A DNA stretch of 64,000 nucleotides from Streptomyces sp. NBC_01317 (GTDB lineage: Bacteria > Actinomycetota > Actinomycetes > Streptomycetales > Streptomycetaceae): positions 186,001 to 250,000 of the forward strand of contig NZ_CP108393.1 in the NCBI RefSeq assembly GCF_035961655.1, given 5' to 3'. This document shows positions 16,595-25,033 of the stretch, piece after piece. A program made the position numbers and the translations under genes. Each line of letters starts with the position of its first letter. Positions within the stretch are counted from its first letter, which is position 1. Below the pieces are notes generated by a model. It did no database searches. It had not been told where the DNA came from and saw only the letters and a list, made by a program, of their open reading frames with translations.

Positions 16595-17905
16595 TCAGGC
16601 GGTGAAGAAGCGCGAGCGCTGGGACTCGATCTTCTTGAGCAGGGCCGAGCCGTCGTCGGGGTGTCCCAGCCACTGGGTGAGGCCGGGGAGCACGACGGTC
16701 GAGATGAAGCCGGGGTCGCTGTCCCGGTCGGCGAACTGGGTGATGTGCTTCGCCGACGCGATGAGTTCGGCGGACTTCTTCTGGAGTGCGTTGTACGTGC
16801 TGGTGTCGGCGCCGGAATTGACGGCGACATTGCTGGGGTCGACGCCCATGTAGAGGTTCTCGGCCCCGGCGCTGCCGAGGAACTCCAGGAGCTTGGTGGA
16901 GCCGTCCAGGTTCTTGGGCTTGCGGCTGAGCATGAAGCCGTCGGTGGGGGCTTCGACGGTGTCCTGGCCGAAGGACGGGTCGATCGTGGGGAAGGGGAAG
17001 AAGTCGATGTCGTCGCGGAGCTTCTCGTCCGTGATCTGCTGGCCGAGGAAGAGGCCGATGACGGCCATGCCGGACTTCTTGTCGAGCAGCGACTGGGCCG
17101 CGTCCTGCCAGGACCGGCCGCCCGCGCCTTCCTGGTAGTACGGGCTGATCTCGCGCCAGAGGTCGAGCGTCCTGCTGGTGCGCCTGTCGGTCCAGGCGGC
17201 CTCGCCGCGCATGAGCGACATGTGGAAGTCGTAGCCGTTGGCGCGGAGGTTGAGGTAGTCGAAGGCGCCGAGGACGGACCAGCTGTCACCGCCGCCGTAG
17301 CCGGAGGCGATCGGCGAGAGGCCGTCCTTCTTCATCTGCTTGGCCAGCGCGGTGAACGCGCTCCAGGTGGCGGGCGGCTGGTAGCCGCGCTCCTGGAACA
17401 CACTCTTCCGGTAGAACACGGCCCAGGGGTAGTTGTAGAGCGGGACGAAGTAGAACGTGCCGTCCTGGCCCTTGGACAGCTGCTTGGCGGCGTCGCTGAA
17501 ACCGGAACCTATCGTGTCCCACACGTCGTCGACGGGGTGGGCCAGGCCCTTCTTGGCGAAGAACTGCATGCGGTAGCCGGCGAACCAGGTGAAGACGTCG
17601 TCCGGGGTGCCCTGGAGGTAGTTGGAGATGCTCTTCTGGAACGTGTCGTGGTCGACGGTGTTCGTCTTGACCTTGAGGCCGCTGTCCTTGGTGAAGGCGC
17701 CGGTGACGGCCGAGTAGGCCTTCTTGGGAGTGGCGTCCGCCCCGTTGGAGCCGAAGGTCACCGTCTTCGGGTCGGCGGCGGGCCCTCCGCCGCAGGCGGT
17801 CAGGACGGGCGCGGCCAGGGCGGCGGCGCCGGCCCCGAGCACGCCGCGGACCACGTGGCGGCGGCTCGGAACGTGGAAGGGCGAGGGGGTGCGGCTCAGC
17901 GTCAT
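16595..17905 (-). CDS. Sugar-binding lipoprotein of the ABC transporter (Tat-type signal)
   Basis: 436 residues, extracellular solute-binding protein family 1. The N-terminus has twin arginines (SRRHVVRGVLGAGAAALAA) and a lipobox ending LTAC, so it is exported folded and lipid-anchored. The mature part has the two-lobe pattern (DVFTWFAGYRMQFFAKKG; FVPLYNYPWAVFYRKSVF; AVIGLFLGQQI). The ATG 17905 follows AGGAG and comes only 8 nt after the stop of the ROK regulator gene. It should capture the oligosaccharides released by the extracellular glycosidases and deliver them to the adjacent permeases. Confidence 0.9.
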   Translation of the reverse strand: MTLSRTPSPFHVPSRRHVVRGVLGAGAAALAAPVLTACGGGPAADPKTVTFGSNGADATPKKAYSAVTGAFTKDSGLKVKTNTVDHDTFQKSISNYLQGTPDDVFTWFAGYRMQFFAKKGLAHPVDDVWDTIGSGFSDAAKQLSKGQDGTFYFVPLYNYPWAVFYRKSVFQERGYQPPATWSAFTALAKQMKKDGLSPIASGYGGGDSWSVLGAFDYLNLRANGYDFHMSLMRGEAAWTDRRTSRTLDLWREISPYYQEGAGGRSWQDAAQSLLDKKSGMAVIGLFLGQQITDEKLRDDIDFFPFPTIDPSFGQDTVEAPTDGFMLSRKPKNLDGSTKLLEFLGSAGAENLYMGVDPSNVAVNSGADTSTYNALQKKSAELIASAKHITQFADRDSDPGFISTVVLPGLTQWLGHPDDGSALLKKIESQRSRFFTA

Positions 17906-17913
17906 CGCTACTC

Positions 17914-19089
17914 CTAGTACGTGTCTGTTCCGATGAAGGACTGGATGGCGGTGGCCGCGGCGCCCCGCGCCCACTCCTCGAAGGGCAGCGGACGTGTCAT
18001 CACGTCACACTGCGCGGCGGTTCCGAAGGCGGACGCGGCGAACGCGTCACGGATCTGCTCGGCGAACAGGTCGTACGCCGCCAGGCCCTCGCCGGAGATG
18101 ATCACTCGTTGGGGGCCCAGGACGTTGACGACGGCGCCGATGGCCCGGCCGATCGCCTCCCCGGCCCGCGCGTAGGCCTCCTTGGCGCCCGGGTCGCCCC
18201 GGTGCGCCAGCTCCAGGGCCCGCGCGGAGTCGGTGACCGGCAGACCGGTCACCTCCCGGACGCGGCGGACGATGGCCGAGTCCCCCGCGATCGCCTCCAC
18301 ACAGCCGGTGTTGCCGCAGTGGCACGGCGGCCCCAGCGGGTCGATGGACAGATGGCCGATCTCACCGGCCACCCCGTGGGCGCCCGAGACGACTCGGCCG
18401 TGCACCACCAGCCCGCAGCCGATGCCGGCGCCGACGGTCACGAGCGCGAAGTCGGAGAGACCGACGCCCGCGCCGAACCACTGCTCGGCGACGGTCAGCG
18501 CGCGGACGTCGTTGTCGACCGTGACCGGCAGCCCCGTCACGGTTCCCGCCAGCTCGGCGAGGGGGACGTCGCGCCAGTCCAGGAAGGGCGAGTAGCGCAC
18601 GACTCCGGCCGTACGGTCCACGTCGCCGGAGACGGCGAGCCCGAGCCCGCGCACCTCGACGCCGAACCCGTCGGCCTCCGTGAGGAGTTCCTGGACGAGT
18701 CCGGCGATGGCGGCGAGCACGGCGCCCGGTTCGCGGTCGGTGAGGGGGAGGTGCCGGGCGACCCGGATGCGGCAGCACAGGTCGGTGAGGACGGCGATGA
18801 TCTCGTCGCCCGTCACCTTGACGCCGATGAACAGGGCCCGTCCGCCGTCGACCCGCACCAGGTTGGCGGGGCGTCCGAGCGACGGGCGTGCCTCCTCGTC
18901 CACCCCTTCGACCAGGTAGCCGGCCTCCATGAGCGGACGGACCGCCTTGGTCACGGCGGCTGAGGAGAGCGTGGTGCGCCGGGCTATCTCGATCCGCGTG
19001 AGCGGGCCGTGGGACAGCACGGTCGTGAAGACCAGGGAAGCGGCCGGCGTCGGTGCCGGAACCGCCTCGGTACGAGGGGTCGAGCGCAT
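17914..19089 (-). CDS. ROK-family transcriptional repressor
   Basis: 391 residues. An N-terminal winged helix (LTRIEIARRTTLSSAAVTKA) is followed by the ROK sugar-kinase-like fold: GLAVSGDVDRTAGVV, VDNDVRALTVAEQWFG, the GEIGHLSI motif, and the zinc-type cluster CHCGNTGCVEA. Such proteins repress sugar-uptake operons and are released by a sugar or sugar phosphate. It is the first gene of the transporter operon. ATG 19089 has no Shine-Dalgarno sequence, and a promoter TTGACA-N17-TACGTT ends 6 nt before it, suggesting a leaderless mRNA. It probably controls both this operon and the divergent GH36 gene. Confidence 0.88.
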   Translation of the reverse strand: MRSTPRTEAVPAPTPAASLVFTTVLSHGPLTRIEIARRTTLSSAAVTKAVRPLMEAGYLVEGVDEEARPSLGRPANLVRVDGGRALFIGVKVTGDEIIAVLTDLCCRIRVARHLPLTDREPGAVLAAIAGLVQELLTEADGFGVEVRGLGLAVSGDVDRTAGVVRYSPFLDWRDVPLAELAGTVTGLPVTVDNDVRALTVAEQWFGAGVGLSDFALVTVGAGIGCGLVVHGRVVSGAHGVAGEIGHLSIDPLGPPCHCGNTGCVEAIAGDSAIVRRVREVTGLPVTDSARALELAHRGDPGAKEAYARAGEAIGRAIGAVVNVLGPQRVIISGEGLAAYDLFAEQIRDAFAASAFGTAAQCDVMTRPLPFEEWARGAAATAIQSFIGTDTY

Positions 19090-19095
19090 GGCCGA

Positions 19096-19124
19096 AACGT
19101 AGGGGTGTTCTTTTCCACTGTCAA
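19096..19124 (-). promoter_or_regulatory. Consensus promoter of the ROK operon, giving a leaderless transcript
   Basis: On the minus strand TTGACA (19124-19119), a 17-bp spacer and TACGTT (19101-19096) form a near-ideal vegetative promoter. Six bases separate the -10 from the ATG at 19089, so the transcript would start at or next to the A of ATG. Confidence 0.7.
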
Positions 19125-19125
19125 T

Positions 19126-19149
19126 GAAAGAAGCAAGCCCCTTTCGAAA
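19126..19149. promoter_or_regulatory. Candidate ROK operator cluster
   Basis: GAAAG (19126-19130) and CTTTC (19141-19145) form an inverted repeat with a 10-bp spacer, overlapped by the 8-bp palindrome TTTCGAAA (19142-19149). The cluster abuts the -35 of the ROK promoter, which is where a repressor would act. Confidence 0.4.
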
Positions 19150-19199
19150 TGCCAAACAAGGGACGTCTCAACTTGCAAATGTGCGCCAGCCTCCGGGTA

Positions 19200-19228
19200 T
19201 TGACACCTGATCCAAGGCAAGGTTGGCT
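19200..19228 (+). promoter_or_regulatory. Putative promoter of the GH36 gene
   Basis: TTGACA at 19200-19205 is a perfect -35. The best -10 at 17-bp spacing is TTGGCT (19223-19228), which is weak. The start codon lies 40 bp further on, with GAGGA as ribosome site. Confidence 0.35.
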
Positions 19229-19267
19229 GCGGTTTGCTCTCGAGGCGCAAAACGAACGTGAGGATCC

Positions 19268-21391
19268 ATGCCTGTGATCTCCTTCGCCCCTCACACCGGG
19301 GTCTGGCTGCTCTCCACTCCGCGCACGTCGTACGCGCTGCGGATCGACGAGACGGGCGCGCCCTGCCACCTCGGATGGGGACCCCGGCTGACCCTCGAAG
19401 AGGCACAGGAGCTTGCCGCTCCCCCGGCGTCGCCGGCCAGCAGTTTCGAGGGGCGCTCGCCCGTCGGGGAGGAACTGCCCGTGGACGGAGGGGCCCGGTA
19501 CGGCGCCCCCTCCCTCCAGGTGCGGTTCGCCGACGGCACCCGCGCCTTCGAGTGGCGGCCCACCGGCCACCGGGTCGACGAGTCCGCCCCCGGATCGGCC
19601 GAACTGGTCCTGGAGTTCGCCGATACGCACTACGGCCTGGACGTCGACCTCCACTACCGCGTCCACGGCGACAGCGACGTGATCGAGCGCTGGACCGTCC
19701 TGCGCAACACCGGCGACACCCCCGTGACGCTGCCGCGCGCGGACTCCGCCGCGTGGACGCTGCCGGCCAGGGAGGACTACCGGTTCAGCCATGTCACGGG
19801 ACAGTGGTCGGCGGAGAGCCGGCTGCGCCGGGAGCCGGTGCCGTACGGCGAGACGACCCTCACCAGCCGGCGGGGCATCACCAGCCATCACGCGAACCCC
19901 TGGGTGATGCTGGACGCCGGAGACGCGACCGAGGACCGTGGCGAGGTGTGGAGCACCGCCCTGGCCTGGAGCGGCAGTTGGCGCGTCACGGTGCAGCGCA
20001 CCCCCGACGGCCGCGCCTGTTTCACCGGCGGCGCGGGCCAGGACGGTACGGCGCTGCCGCTCGGCCCCGGCGAGGAGTTCACCACCCCCCGCCTCGCGGG
20101 CCTGTACAGCGACGGCGGTTTCGGCGCGGCGAGCCGCGCCTGGCACGCGTACACCCTCGCCCATGTGCTGCCCCACCCCGGCGAGGTACGGCCCGTGTTG
20201 TACAACTCGTGGGAGGCGACGGGCTTCGACGTGGACGAGGCCGGCCAGAAGGCGCTGGCCGCGCGGGCCGCGGCGCTCGGGGTGGAGCTGTACGTCATGG
20301 ACGACGGCTGGTTCGGCGCCCGCCGCGACGCGGAGGCGGGGCTCGGTGACTGGACCCCGTCCCCGGACCGCTTCCCCGGCGGACTGTCGCCGCTGGTCGA
20401 GGAGGTGCACCGGCTCGGGATGCGCTTCGGCCTGTGGGTGGAGCCCGAGATGGTCAACCCGGACAGCGACCTGTACCGCCGGCACCCGGACTGGGTGCTG
20501 CACTTCCCGCACCGTACCCGCACCGAACTGCGCAGCCAGCTGGTCCTCAACCTCGCCCGCCGCGACGTCGCCGACTGGGCGTACGGCTGGCTGACCCGGC
20601 TGGTCGGCGAGCACTCCGTCGACTTCCTCAAGTGGGACATGAACCGCGCGTTCAGCGAGGCCGGCTGGCCCGACCGGGCCGACGGCGCCGATCACCTGGG
20701 GACGGCCTACGTACAGAACCTGTACGCCCTCCTCGACCGGCTGCGCGCCGACCATCCCGGACTGCGGATCGAGTCGTGCAGCGGCGGCGGCGGCCGGGTG
20801 GACCTGGGCATCCTGTCCCGCACCGACCAGGCCTGGGCGTCGGACAACACCGACGCCTGGGACCGGCTGTCCGTCCAGCACGGATACGGGCAGATCTACC
20901 CGGCGCGCACGATGGCCGCCTGGGTGACGGACGTACCGAACCAGCTCACCGCGCGCTCCGTGCCGCTGCGGTTCCGCTTCCACGTCGCGATGGCCGGGGC
21001 CCTGGGCATCGGCGGCGACCTGACCCGGTGGTCCGAGGAGGAGCTGGCCGAGGCCGCGGAGCTGGTCGCCGACTACAAACGCGTCCGCCCGCTCGTCCAG
21101 CACGGTGTCCCGCACCGGCCGCGCGGACCCGTCGACGACGGTCCGTCGGCGGTGCAGTACACCAGCGCGGACCGGAGCGAGGCGCTGCTGCTGGTCTGGC
21201 AGCGGGGTCCGCGCCACGGCAGCCCGCGCACGCCGCTCCGGCTGGCGGGGCTCGACCCCGACGCCCGCTACCGCGACGCGCGGACCGGCTCGGTCCACTC
21301 CGCGCGTGTGCTGACCGGCTACGGGATCCTGCCGGAGCTGCCCGAGGGCGACTGGGCCAGTACGGCGGTGCACCTGGTCCGGGTGTCCTGA
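19268..21391 (+). CDS. GH36 alpha-galactosidase, cytoplasmic
   Basis: 707 residues without a signal peptide, so it acts on imported oligosaccharides. The layout is GH36: an N-terminal beta-supersandwich (residues 1-300), then a (beta/alpha)8 barrel with YVMDDGWFG (about 345), nucleophile Asp457 in FLKWDMNR, the CSGGGGRVD loop and acid/base Asp526 in WASDNTDAWD, and a C-terminal beta domain. It should cleave alpha-1,6-galactosides of the raffinose or galactomannan-fragment type. GAGGATCC precedes ATG 19268. It is transcribed divergently from the ROK-transporter operon and probably responds to the same repressor. Confidence 0.93.
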   Translation: MPVISFAPHTGVWLLSTPRTSYALRIDETGAPCHLGWGPRLTLEEAQELAAPPASPASSFEGRSPVGEELPVDGGARYGAPSLQVRFADGTRAFEWRPTGHRVDESAPGSAELVLEFADTHYGLDVDLHYRVHGDSDVIERWTVLRNTGDTPVTLPRADSAAWTLPAREDYRFSHVTGQWSAESRLRREPVPYGETTLTSRRGITSHHANPWVMLDAGDATEDRGEVWSTALAWSGSWRVTVQRTPDGRACFTGGAGQDGTALPLGPGEEFTTPRLAGLYSDGGFGAASRAWHAYTLAHVLPHPGEVRPVLYNSWEATGFDVDEAGQKALAARAAALGVELYVMDDGWFGARRDAEAGLGDWTPSPDRFPGGLSPLVEEVHRLGMRFGLWVEPEMVNPDSDLYRRHPDWVLHFPHRTRTELRSQLVLNLARRDVADWAYGWLTRLVGEHSVDFLKWDMNRAFSEAGWPDRADGADHLGTAYVQNLYALLDRLRADHPGLRIESCSGGGGRVDLGILSRTDQAWASDNTDAWDRLSVQHGYGQIYPARTMAAWVTDVPNQLTARSVPLRFRFHVAMAGALGIGGDLTRWSEEELAEAAELVADYKRVRPLVQHGVPHRPRGPVDDGPSAVQYTSADRSEALLLVWQRGPRHGSPRTPLRLAGLDPDARYRDARTGSVHSARVLTGYGILPELPEGDWASTAVHLVRVS

Positions 21392-21412
21392 CGGGCCCGG
21401 ATCCGGGGGGCC

Positions 21413-21449
21413 GGTGCGGGGAGTCCGGGGTTCCGGGTCTCCCCGCACC
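21413..21449. terminator. Hairpin terminator after the GH36 gene
   Basis: GGTGCGGGGAG (21413-21423) pairs perfectly with CTCCCCGCACC (21439-21449), with partial pairing of the inner bases. It lies 22 bp after the GH36 stop. Confidence 0.65.
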
Positions 21450-21573
21450 GAGGCCGCGAGCGGTTCCGATGGTGCTCATGGTGCGACGGGACCAGACTGG
21501 GAGGCGACGTTACAGACAGGCGACACTCACCGGCGCCCCGCTCAGCGGTGCCGGGGAGGGAGAGGAGACCGAC

Positions 21574-22170
21574 GTGGCTGTCATCTCTCGCGGTTTCCAC
21601 GGCCGGCGCCCGACGGAGGAGAAGCTGCCCCCGGGCCAGTACGTGGTGCACGACTTCCCGGTGCTGTCGGCCGGTCCCACGCCGGTGGTCGCGAAGGAGG
21701 ACTGGCAGTTCACCCTGACCACGGTGGCCGGGGACACCCGTCACTGGTCGTGGCAGGACCTGACCGCGCTGCCCGCCGAGCGGCCCACGGTCGACATCCA
21801 CTGTGTGACGAAGTGGTCCAAGTTCCGTACGGAGTGGGAAGGGGTGTCCCTGGACACCCTGCTCGACGGTGTGGATCTCGACGGTGACTACGCCATGGTC
21901 CAGAGCTACGGCGGGTACACCACCGACCTGCCGCTGGAGGATCTGCTCGACGGGCAGGCGTGGATCGCGTACCGCTACGACCACGACGACCTCCCCGCCG
22001 AACACGGCGGTCCCGCACGGCTGTTGGTGCCGCACCTGTACTTCTGGAAGTCGGCGAAGTGGGTGAACGGCATCCGGTTGATGGACTCGGACGAGCCGGG
22101 CTTCTGGGAAGGCCTCGGCTACCACGAATACGGTGACCCGTGGCGCGAGCAGCGGTATCAGGGCGACTGA
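21574..22170 (+). CDS. Sulfite-oxidase-like molybdopterin oxidoreductase
   Basis: 198 residues, the oxidoreductase molybdopterin-binding fold. The molybdenum-ligating Cys is probably that of DIHCVTKWSK (about residue 73), with cofactor-contacting segments SYGGYTTDLPLEDLL, HGGPARLLVPHLYFWKSAKW and a final GYHEYGDPW. It has no Tat signal, so it is likely cytoplasmic. GTG 21574 is chosen because AGGAG lies 6 nt upstream. It overlaps the flavin-reductase gene by 31 nt, and together they look like a two-component redox enzyme: reductase supplies electrons, molybdoenzyme transfers an oxygen. The physiological substrate is unknown. Confidence 0.85.
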   Translation: MAVISRGFHGRRPTEEKLPPGQYVVHDFPVLSAGPTPVVAKEDWQFTLTTVAGDTRHWSWQDLTALPAERPTVDIHCVTKWSKFRTEWEGVSLDTLLDGVDLDGDYAMVQSYGGYTTDLPLEDLLDGQAWIAYRYDHDDLPAEHGGPARLLVPHLYFWKSAKWVNGIRLMDSDEPGFWEGLGYHEYGDPWREQRYQGD

Positions 22171-22901
22171 CCGGCCGGCTGCGCTGGCAGACGGCGACGG
22201 TCGAGGACGTCCGCGACGAGACGGGGACCGCGCGCACGCTGGTGCTGCGGGCACCCGACTGGCGGGGCCACGCGGCCGGTCAGCACGTGGACGTACGGCT
22301 GACGGCGGAGGACGGCTACAGCACCCAGCGCAGCTACTCACTCGCGTCCGCGCCCGGCGGCGACCGGATCGAGCTGACCGTGCAGCGGATCGGCGACGGC
22401 GAGGTCTCGCCCTACCTGGTCGACGTGCTGGAGGCCGGTGACCAGCTGGAACTGCGCGGCCCGGTCGGCGGGTGGTTCGTCTGGGACCCGGCCGATCCCT
22501 CCCCCGTGCTGCTGATGGCCGGGGGCTCCGGGGTGGTCCCGCTGATGTCCATGATCCGTACCCGGAGGAACGTCGGGAGCCGGGTCCTCTTCCGGTTGCT
22601 CTACTCGGTCCGCACGCCCGAGGAACGCTACTACGCACGGGAGCTGGGCCCGGGAGGTGCCCAGGGCGGGCTGGACATCACCCATCTGTACACCCGGTCG
22701 GCGCCGGAGGGCCCGCGCCGGCCGCCGGGCCGGCTCACCGAGGACGACGTGGCGGCCTACGGCTGGCCCGCGGAGTTCGCACCGATGTGTTTTGTGTGCG
22801 GCCCGACCGGGTTCGTGGAGCGGGCGGCCGAGATCCTCGTGGCGCAGGGCCACGATCCGCAACGGATAAGGACCGAGCGTTTTGGTCCGGTCGGAGGTTG
22901 A
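22140..22901 (+). CDS. FAD/NAD(P)-binding ferredoxin-reductase-like protein
   Basis: 253 residues. The FAD-binding beta-barrel shows QRSYSLAS (the RxYS flavin motif) and the NAD domain shows LLMAGGSGVVPLMSM and FVCGPTGFVE. There is no C-terminal 2Fe-2S domain. The start GTG 22140 lies inside the molybdoenzyme gene (31-nt overlap), implying translational coupling; no better in-frame start follows close by. It most likely passes electrons from NAD(P)H to the molybdoenzyme encoded just upstream. Confidence 0.85.
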   Translation: MARAAVSGRLTGRLRWQTATVEDVRDETGTARTLVLRAPDWRGHAAGQHVDVRLTAEDGYSTQRSYSLASAPGGDRIELTVQRIGDGEVSPYLVDVLEAGDQLELRGPVGGWFVWDPADPSPVLLMAGGSGVVPLMSMIRTRRNVGSRVLFRLLYSVRTPEERYYARELGPGGAQGGLDITHLYTRSAPEGPRRPPGRLTEDDVAAYGWPAEFAPMCFVCGPTGFVERAAEILVAQGHDPQRIRTERFGPVGG

Positions 22902-22902
22902 C

Positions 22903-23202
22903 ATGCGTCCCACCCAGGCGGCCGGTACGACGACCGGCGAGGCGTTCCAGGACGGCAACGTGCTGGCGGGCCCCTTCCGCGAGTTCTTCACGACCGACCT
23001 GACCACGGCGACCGGGACGTGCGCCGCCTGCGGGCGGGCGGGTCCGCTGGCGGAGCTGCGGGTCTACACCCACGCCCCGGGCATGGTCGCCCGGTGTCCG
23101 GAGTGCGACGCGGTGGTCATGCGGATGGTCCGGGGGCCGGAAGCGGCCTGGCTGGACATGCGCGGGACCACCGCGCTCAGGATCCCGCTCCCCGGGGAGT
23201 GA
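22903..23202 (+). CDS. DUF6510-like small zinc-ribbon protein
   Basis: 99 residues with two CxxC pairs (CAACGRAG and CPECDAVV) about 35 residues apart, a typical four-Cys zinc ribbon. GGAGG lies 5 nt before ATG 22903, which follows the flavin-reductase stop by one base, so it is the third gene of the redox operon. The family is annotated DUF6510 from memory and often accompanies this molybdoenzyme/reductase pair. Possible roles are electron-transfer scaffold or cofactor insertion factor; none is shown by the sequence. Confidence 0.7.
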   Translation: MRPTQAAGTTTGEAFQDGNVLAGPFREFFTTDLTTATGTCAACGRAGPLAELRVYTHAPGMVARCPECDAVVMRMVRGPEAAWLDMRGTTALRIPLPGE

Positions 23203-23215
23203 CCGGGCCGCGGGC

Positions 23216-24028
23216 TCAGGGCGCGACCGGGCCGTGCTGGCAGCGCGGGCACCAGTAGGCGGGGCGCTCGCGCCCGATCCGGCCGTGGGTCTCGGACGCG
23301 ACGCGTACGGGCGTACCGCAGACCAGGCAGGACCGGCCCGCGCGGCCGTACACGTACAGGCGGTGGCGGGAGCGGGCCCGGACGGCGGCGCTGGTCGTGG
23401 TCCGGTCGACGCTCTCGCGGTTGGCCTCCAGCAGGCGCTTCGCGGCCGGGACGAGACGCTCGATCGCGGCGCAGTCGCCGACGCGGGTCCACGGGGTGAC
23501 CCGGGCGAGGAAGCACAATTCGGCCATGAAGACGTTGCCGATGCCGGCGAGGTTGCGCTGGTCCAGGAGCGCCGAGCCGATGGGCCGGTCCGGGTCGGCC
23601 AGCAGGCGGCGCAGCGCCTCGTCCGCGTCCCAGTCGGGGCCGAGGAGGTCGGGGCCGAGATGTCCCACCACCCGGTCCTCCTCACCGGTCCTGAGCAGTT
23701 CCAGGACGGGAAGCCGGTAGCCGACGGCGGTGCGGTCGGCGGTGGCGAGGACGGCCCGGATCTCGTGGCCGGGGCCGCCGCGCCACGGGGCGCCGGGCTC
23801 GTACACCTTCCACGCCCCGTCCATGCGCAGGTGCGAGTGCAGGGTCCAGCCGCCCTCGACACGCGTGAGCAGGTGCTTGCCGCGCGGTGTGACGTCAAGG
23901 ACGGTACGGCCGGTGAGGTCGGCCGTGGCGAGCGACGGCACGCGCAGGTCGGACCGTACGAGCCGGTGCCCGGCCAGCGCGCCGTGCAGGCGCCGGGCGG
24001 CCTGGTACACCGTGTCTCCTTCTGGCAT
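23216..24028 (-). CDS. Fpg/Nei-family DNA glycosylase (endonuclease VIII-like)
   Basis: 270 residues. It begins MPEGDTV, giving the catalytic N-terminal Pro2 and Glu3 after Met removal, and carries the H2TH motif region (LLDQRNLAGIGNVFMAELCF) and a C-terminal zinc finger with four cysteines (CLVCG and CPRCQ). It excises oxidised bases and nicks the abasic site in base-excision repair. The PEGDTV signature is that of the actinobacterial Nei2 group. Start is fixed by the catalytic proline. It converges with the DUF6510 gene (13 bp apart). Confidence 0.92.
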   Translation of the reverse strand: MPEGDTVYQAARRLHGALAGHRLVRSDLRVPSLATADLTGRTVLDVTPRGKHLLTRVEGGWTLHSHLRMDGAWKVYEPGAPWRGGPGHEIRAVLATADRTAVGYRLPVLELLRTGEEDRVVGHLGPDLLGPDWDADEALRRLLADPDRPIGSALLDQRNLAGIGNVFMAELCFLARVTPWTRVGDCAAIERLVPAAKRLLEANRESVDRTTTSAAVRARSRHRLYVYGRAGRSCLVCGTPVRVASETHGRIGRERPAYWCPRCQHGPVAP

Positions 24029-24062
24029 ACCTCCATGATGCCGCCACTCCGGCGGACCGGCG

Positions 24063-24101
24063 CCGGACCTTCCCCGTACCGGACGTACGGGGAAGGTCCG
24101 G
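24063..24101. terminator. Strong perfect hairpin terminator
   Basis: A 17-bp perfect stem (24063-24079 with 24085-24101) and a 5-nt loop lie just downstream of the minus-strand gene ending at 24109 and upstream of the Nei gene, insulating the two. Confidence 0.8.
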
Positions 24102-24108
24102 CTCCACG

Positions 24109-24516
24109 TCACTCGAAGAAGCGCCGTACCAGCCAGTCCGGCAGCACGTCCGCCGCCGTGATCGGCGGACCGAACTCGTACCCGTGCCGCCCCGGATGTC
24201 CCAATGGCAGATGGCACCCCTCCTCCGACACCGCCCCCTTCAGGAACTTGGCCGGGCAGGAGTCCAGCCGTACCAGCTCCCGCCCCGGGCCGTACTCGTC
24301 GTCGTCCGGCCAGCGCGCCCACATGTCCCACGGCGCGATGGGCCCCGATCCCCTGACACACTGCGCGATCACGTGGTGCGAACCCGCGTGGCCCGCCTCC
24401 AGCGTGCACCACAAACCCGGCTCGACATCGAAGCCGCCGTCCAACTCCCCCAGGGCGGAAAGCTCCTCCGGCAGGAAGAGAATCCGCGCAGGACAGGACA
24501 CCTGATAGACCGACAT
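24109..24516 (-). CDS. Hypothetical protein with His/Cys motifs
   Basis: 135 residues, not recognised. It has two related segments, CTLEAGHAGSHHVIAQC and CHLPLGHPGRHGYEFG, each Cys-x5-His-x3-His-like, which could bind a metal; the rest is acidic and Trp-rich (IAPWDMWARWPDDDEYGPG). No signal peptide or membrane helix. ATG 24516 with GGGGGTGACC upstream is preferred to 24558. It is divergent from another short hypothetical gene. The repeated His/Cys pattern suggests a small metal-binding protein, an inference only. Confidence 0.6.
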   Translation of the reverse strand: MSVYQVSCPARILFLPEELSALGELDGGFDVEPGLWCTLEAGHAGSHHVIAQCVRGSGPIAPWDMWARWPDDDEYGPGRELVRLDSCPAKFLKGAVSEEGCHLPLGHPGRHGYEFGPPITAADVLPDWLVRRFFE

Positions 24517-24624
24517 GGTCACCCCCAGGCGGCAAGTGTGGCGCCAGACCTCCGCCACGGGCAGCCCCTTGAACCGACTTCACCCATTTCGGCTCGATCG
24601 CGCTCACGGGGGCAGACGCAGCAC

Positions 24625-24981
24625 ATGACCACTCAACAGACCGAACCGCACGGCGACGAGCTCGTGGGCACCAGGCCACGCACCCAGGTCGAGGAGGCAT
24701 TCCGCGAGCTGGAGGCCGTCGCCGCCGCGCCGACGGGGCAGACACAGCTCTCCCGAGGCGCCATGACGGGCTATCTCTGGGCGCTGGGCCGGGGCGACGC
24801 GGCCCCGGTGACCGGGGCCACCGACCAGGGGGCGCCCGACCTGTCCGTACTGACGGCGGAGGCGGACGCGGCGACCGTACAACTGGAGGACGCCACGCAG
24901 CGGACCATTCCCCGGGACTACATCCAGGGGGTGCACGCGGCGCTGGCATGGATCTGCGGCCACAGCGACCGGCGGCCTTGA
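24625..24981 (+). CDS. Hypothetical small soluble protein
   Basis: 118 residues, acidic and Ala-rich, with no membrane segment and no motif I recognise. The middle reads TQLSRGAMTGYLWALGRGDAAPVTG and the end IPRDYIQGVHAALAWICGHSD, which has the feel of a short helical protein. ATG 24625 has a weak GGGGGCA ribosome site. It is divergent from the His/Cys hypothetical gene and followed by a convergent XRE regulator. Confidence 0.5.
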   Translation: MTTQQTEPHGDELVGTRPRTQVEEAFRELEAVAAAPTGQTQLSRGAMTGYLWALGRGDAAPVTGATDQGAPDLSVLTAEADAATVQLEDATQRTIPRDYIQGVHAALAWICGHSDRRP

Positions 24982-25033
24982 CCTGCGCGGGAGCCCTCGG
25001 GGCGACCGCCACCACAAGCCTCCGGGGGACGGC

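Noticed and set aside
24604..25017. 137-residue minus-strand frame over the small hypothetical gene
   Set aside because: Product is Arg/Gly-rich without recognisable features; the plus-strand gene at 24625 has better codon pattern and start context.
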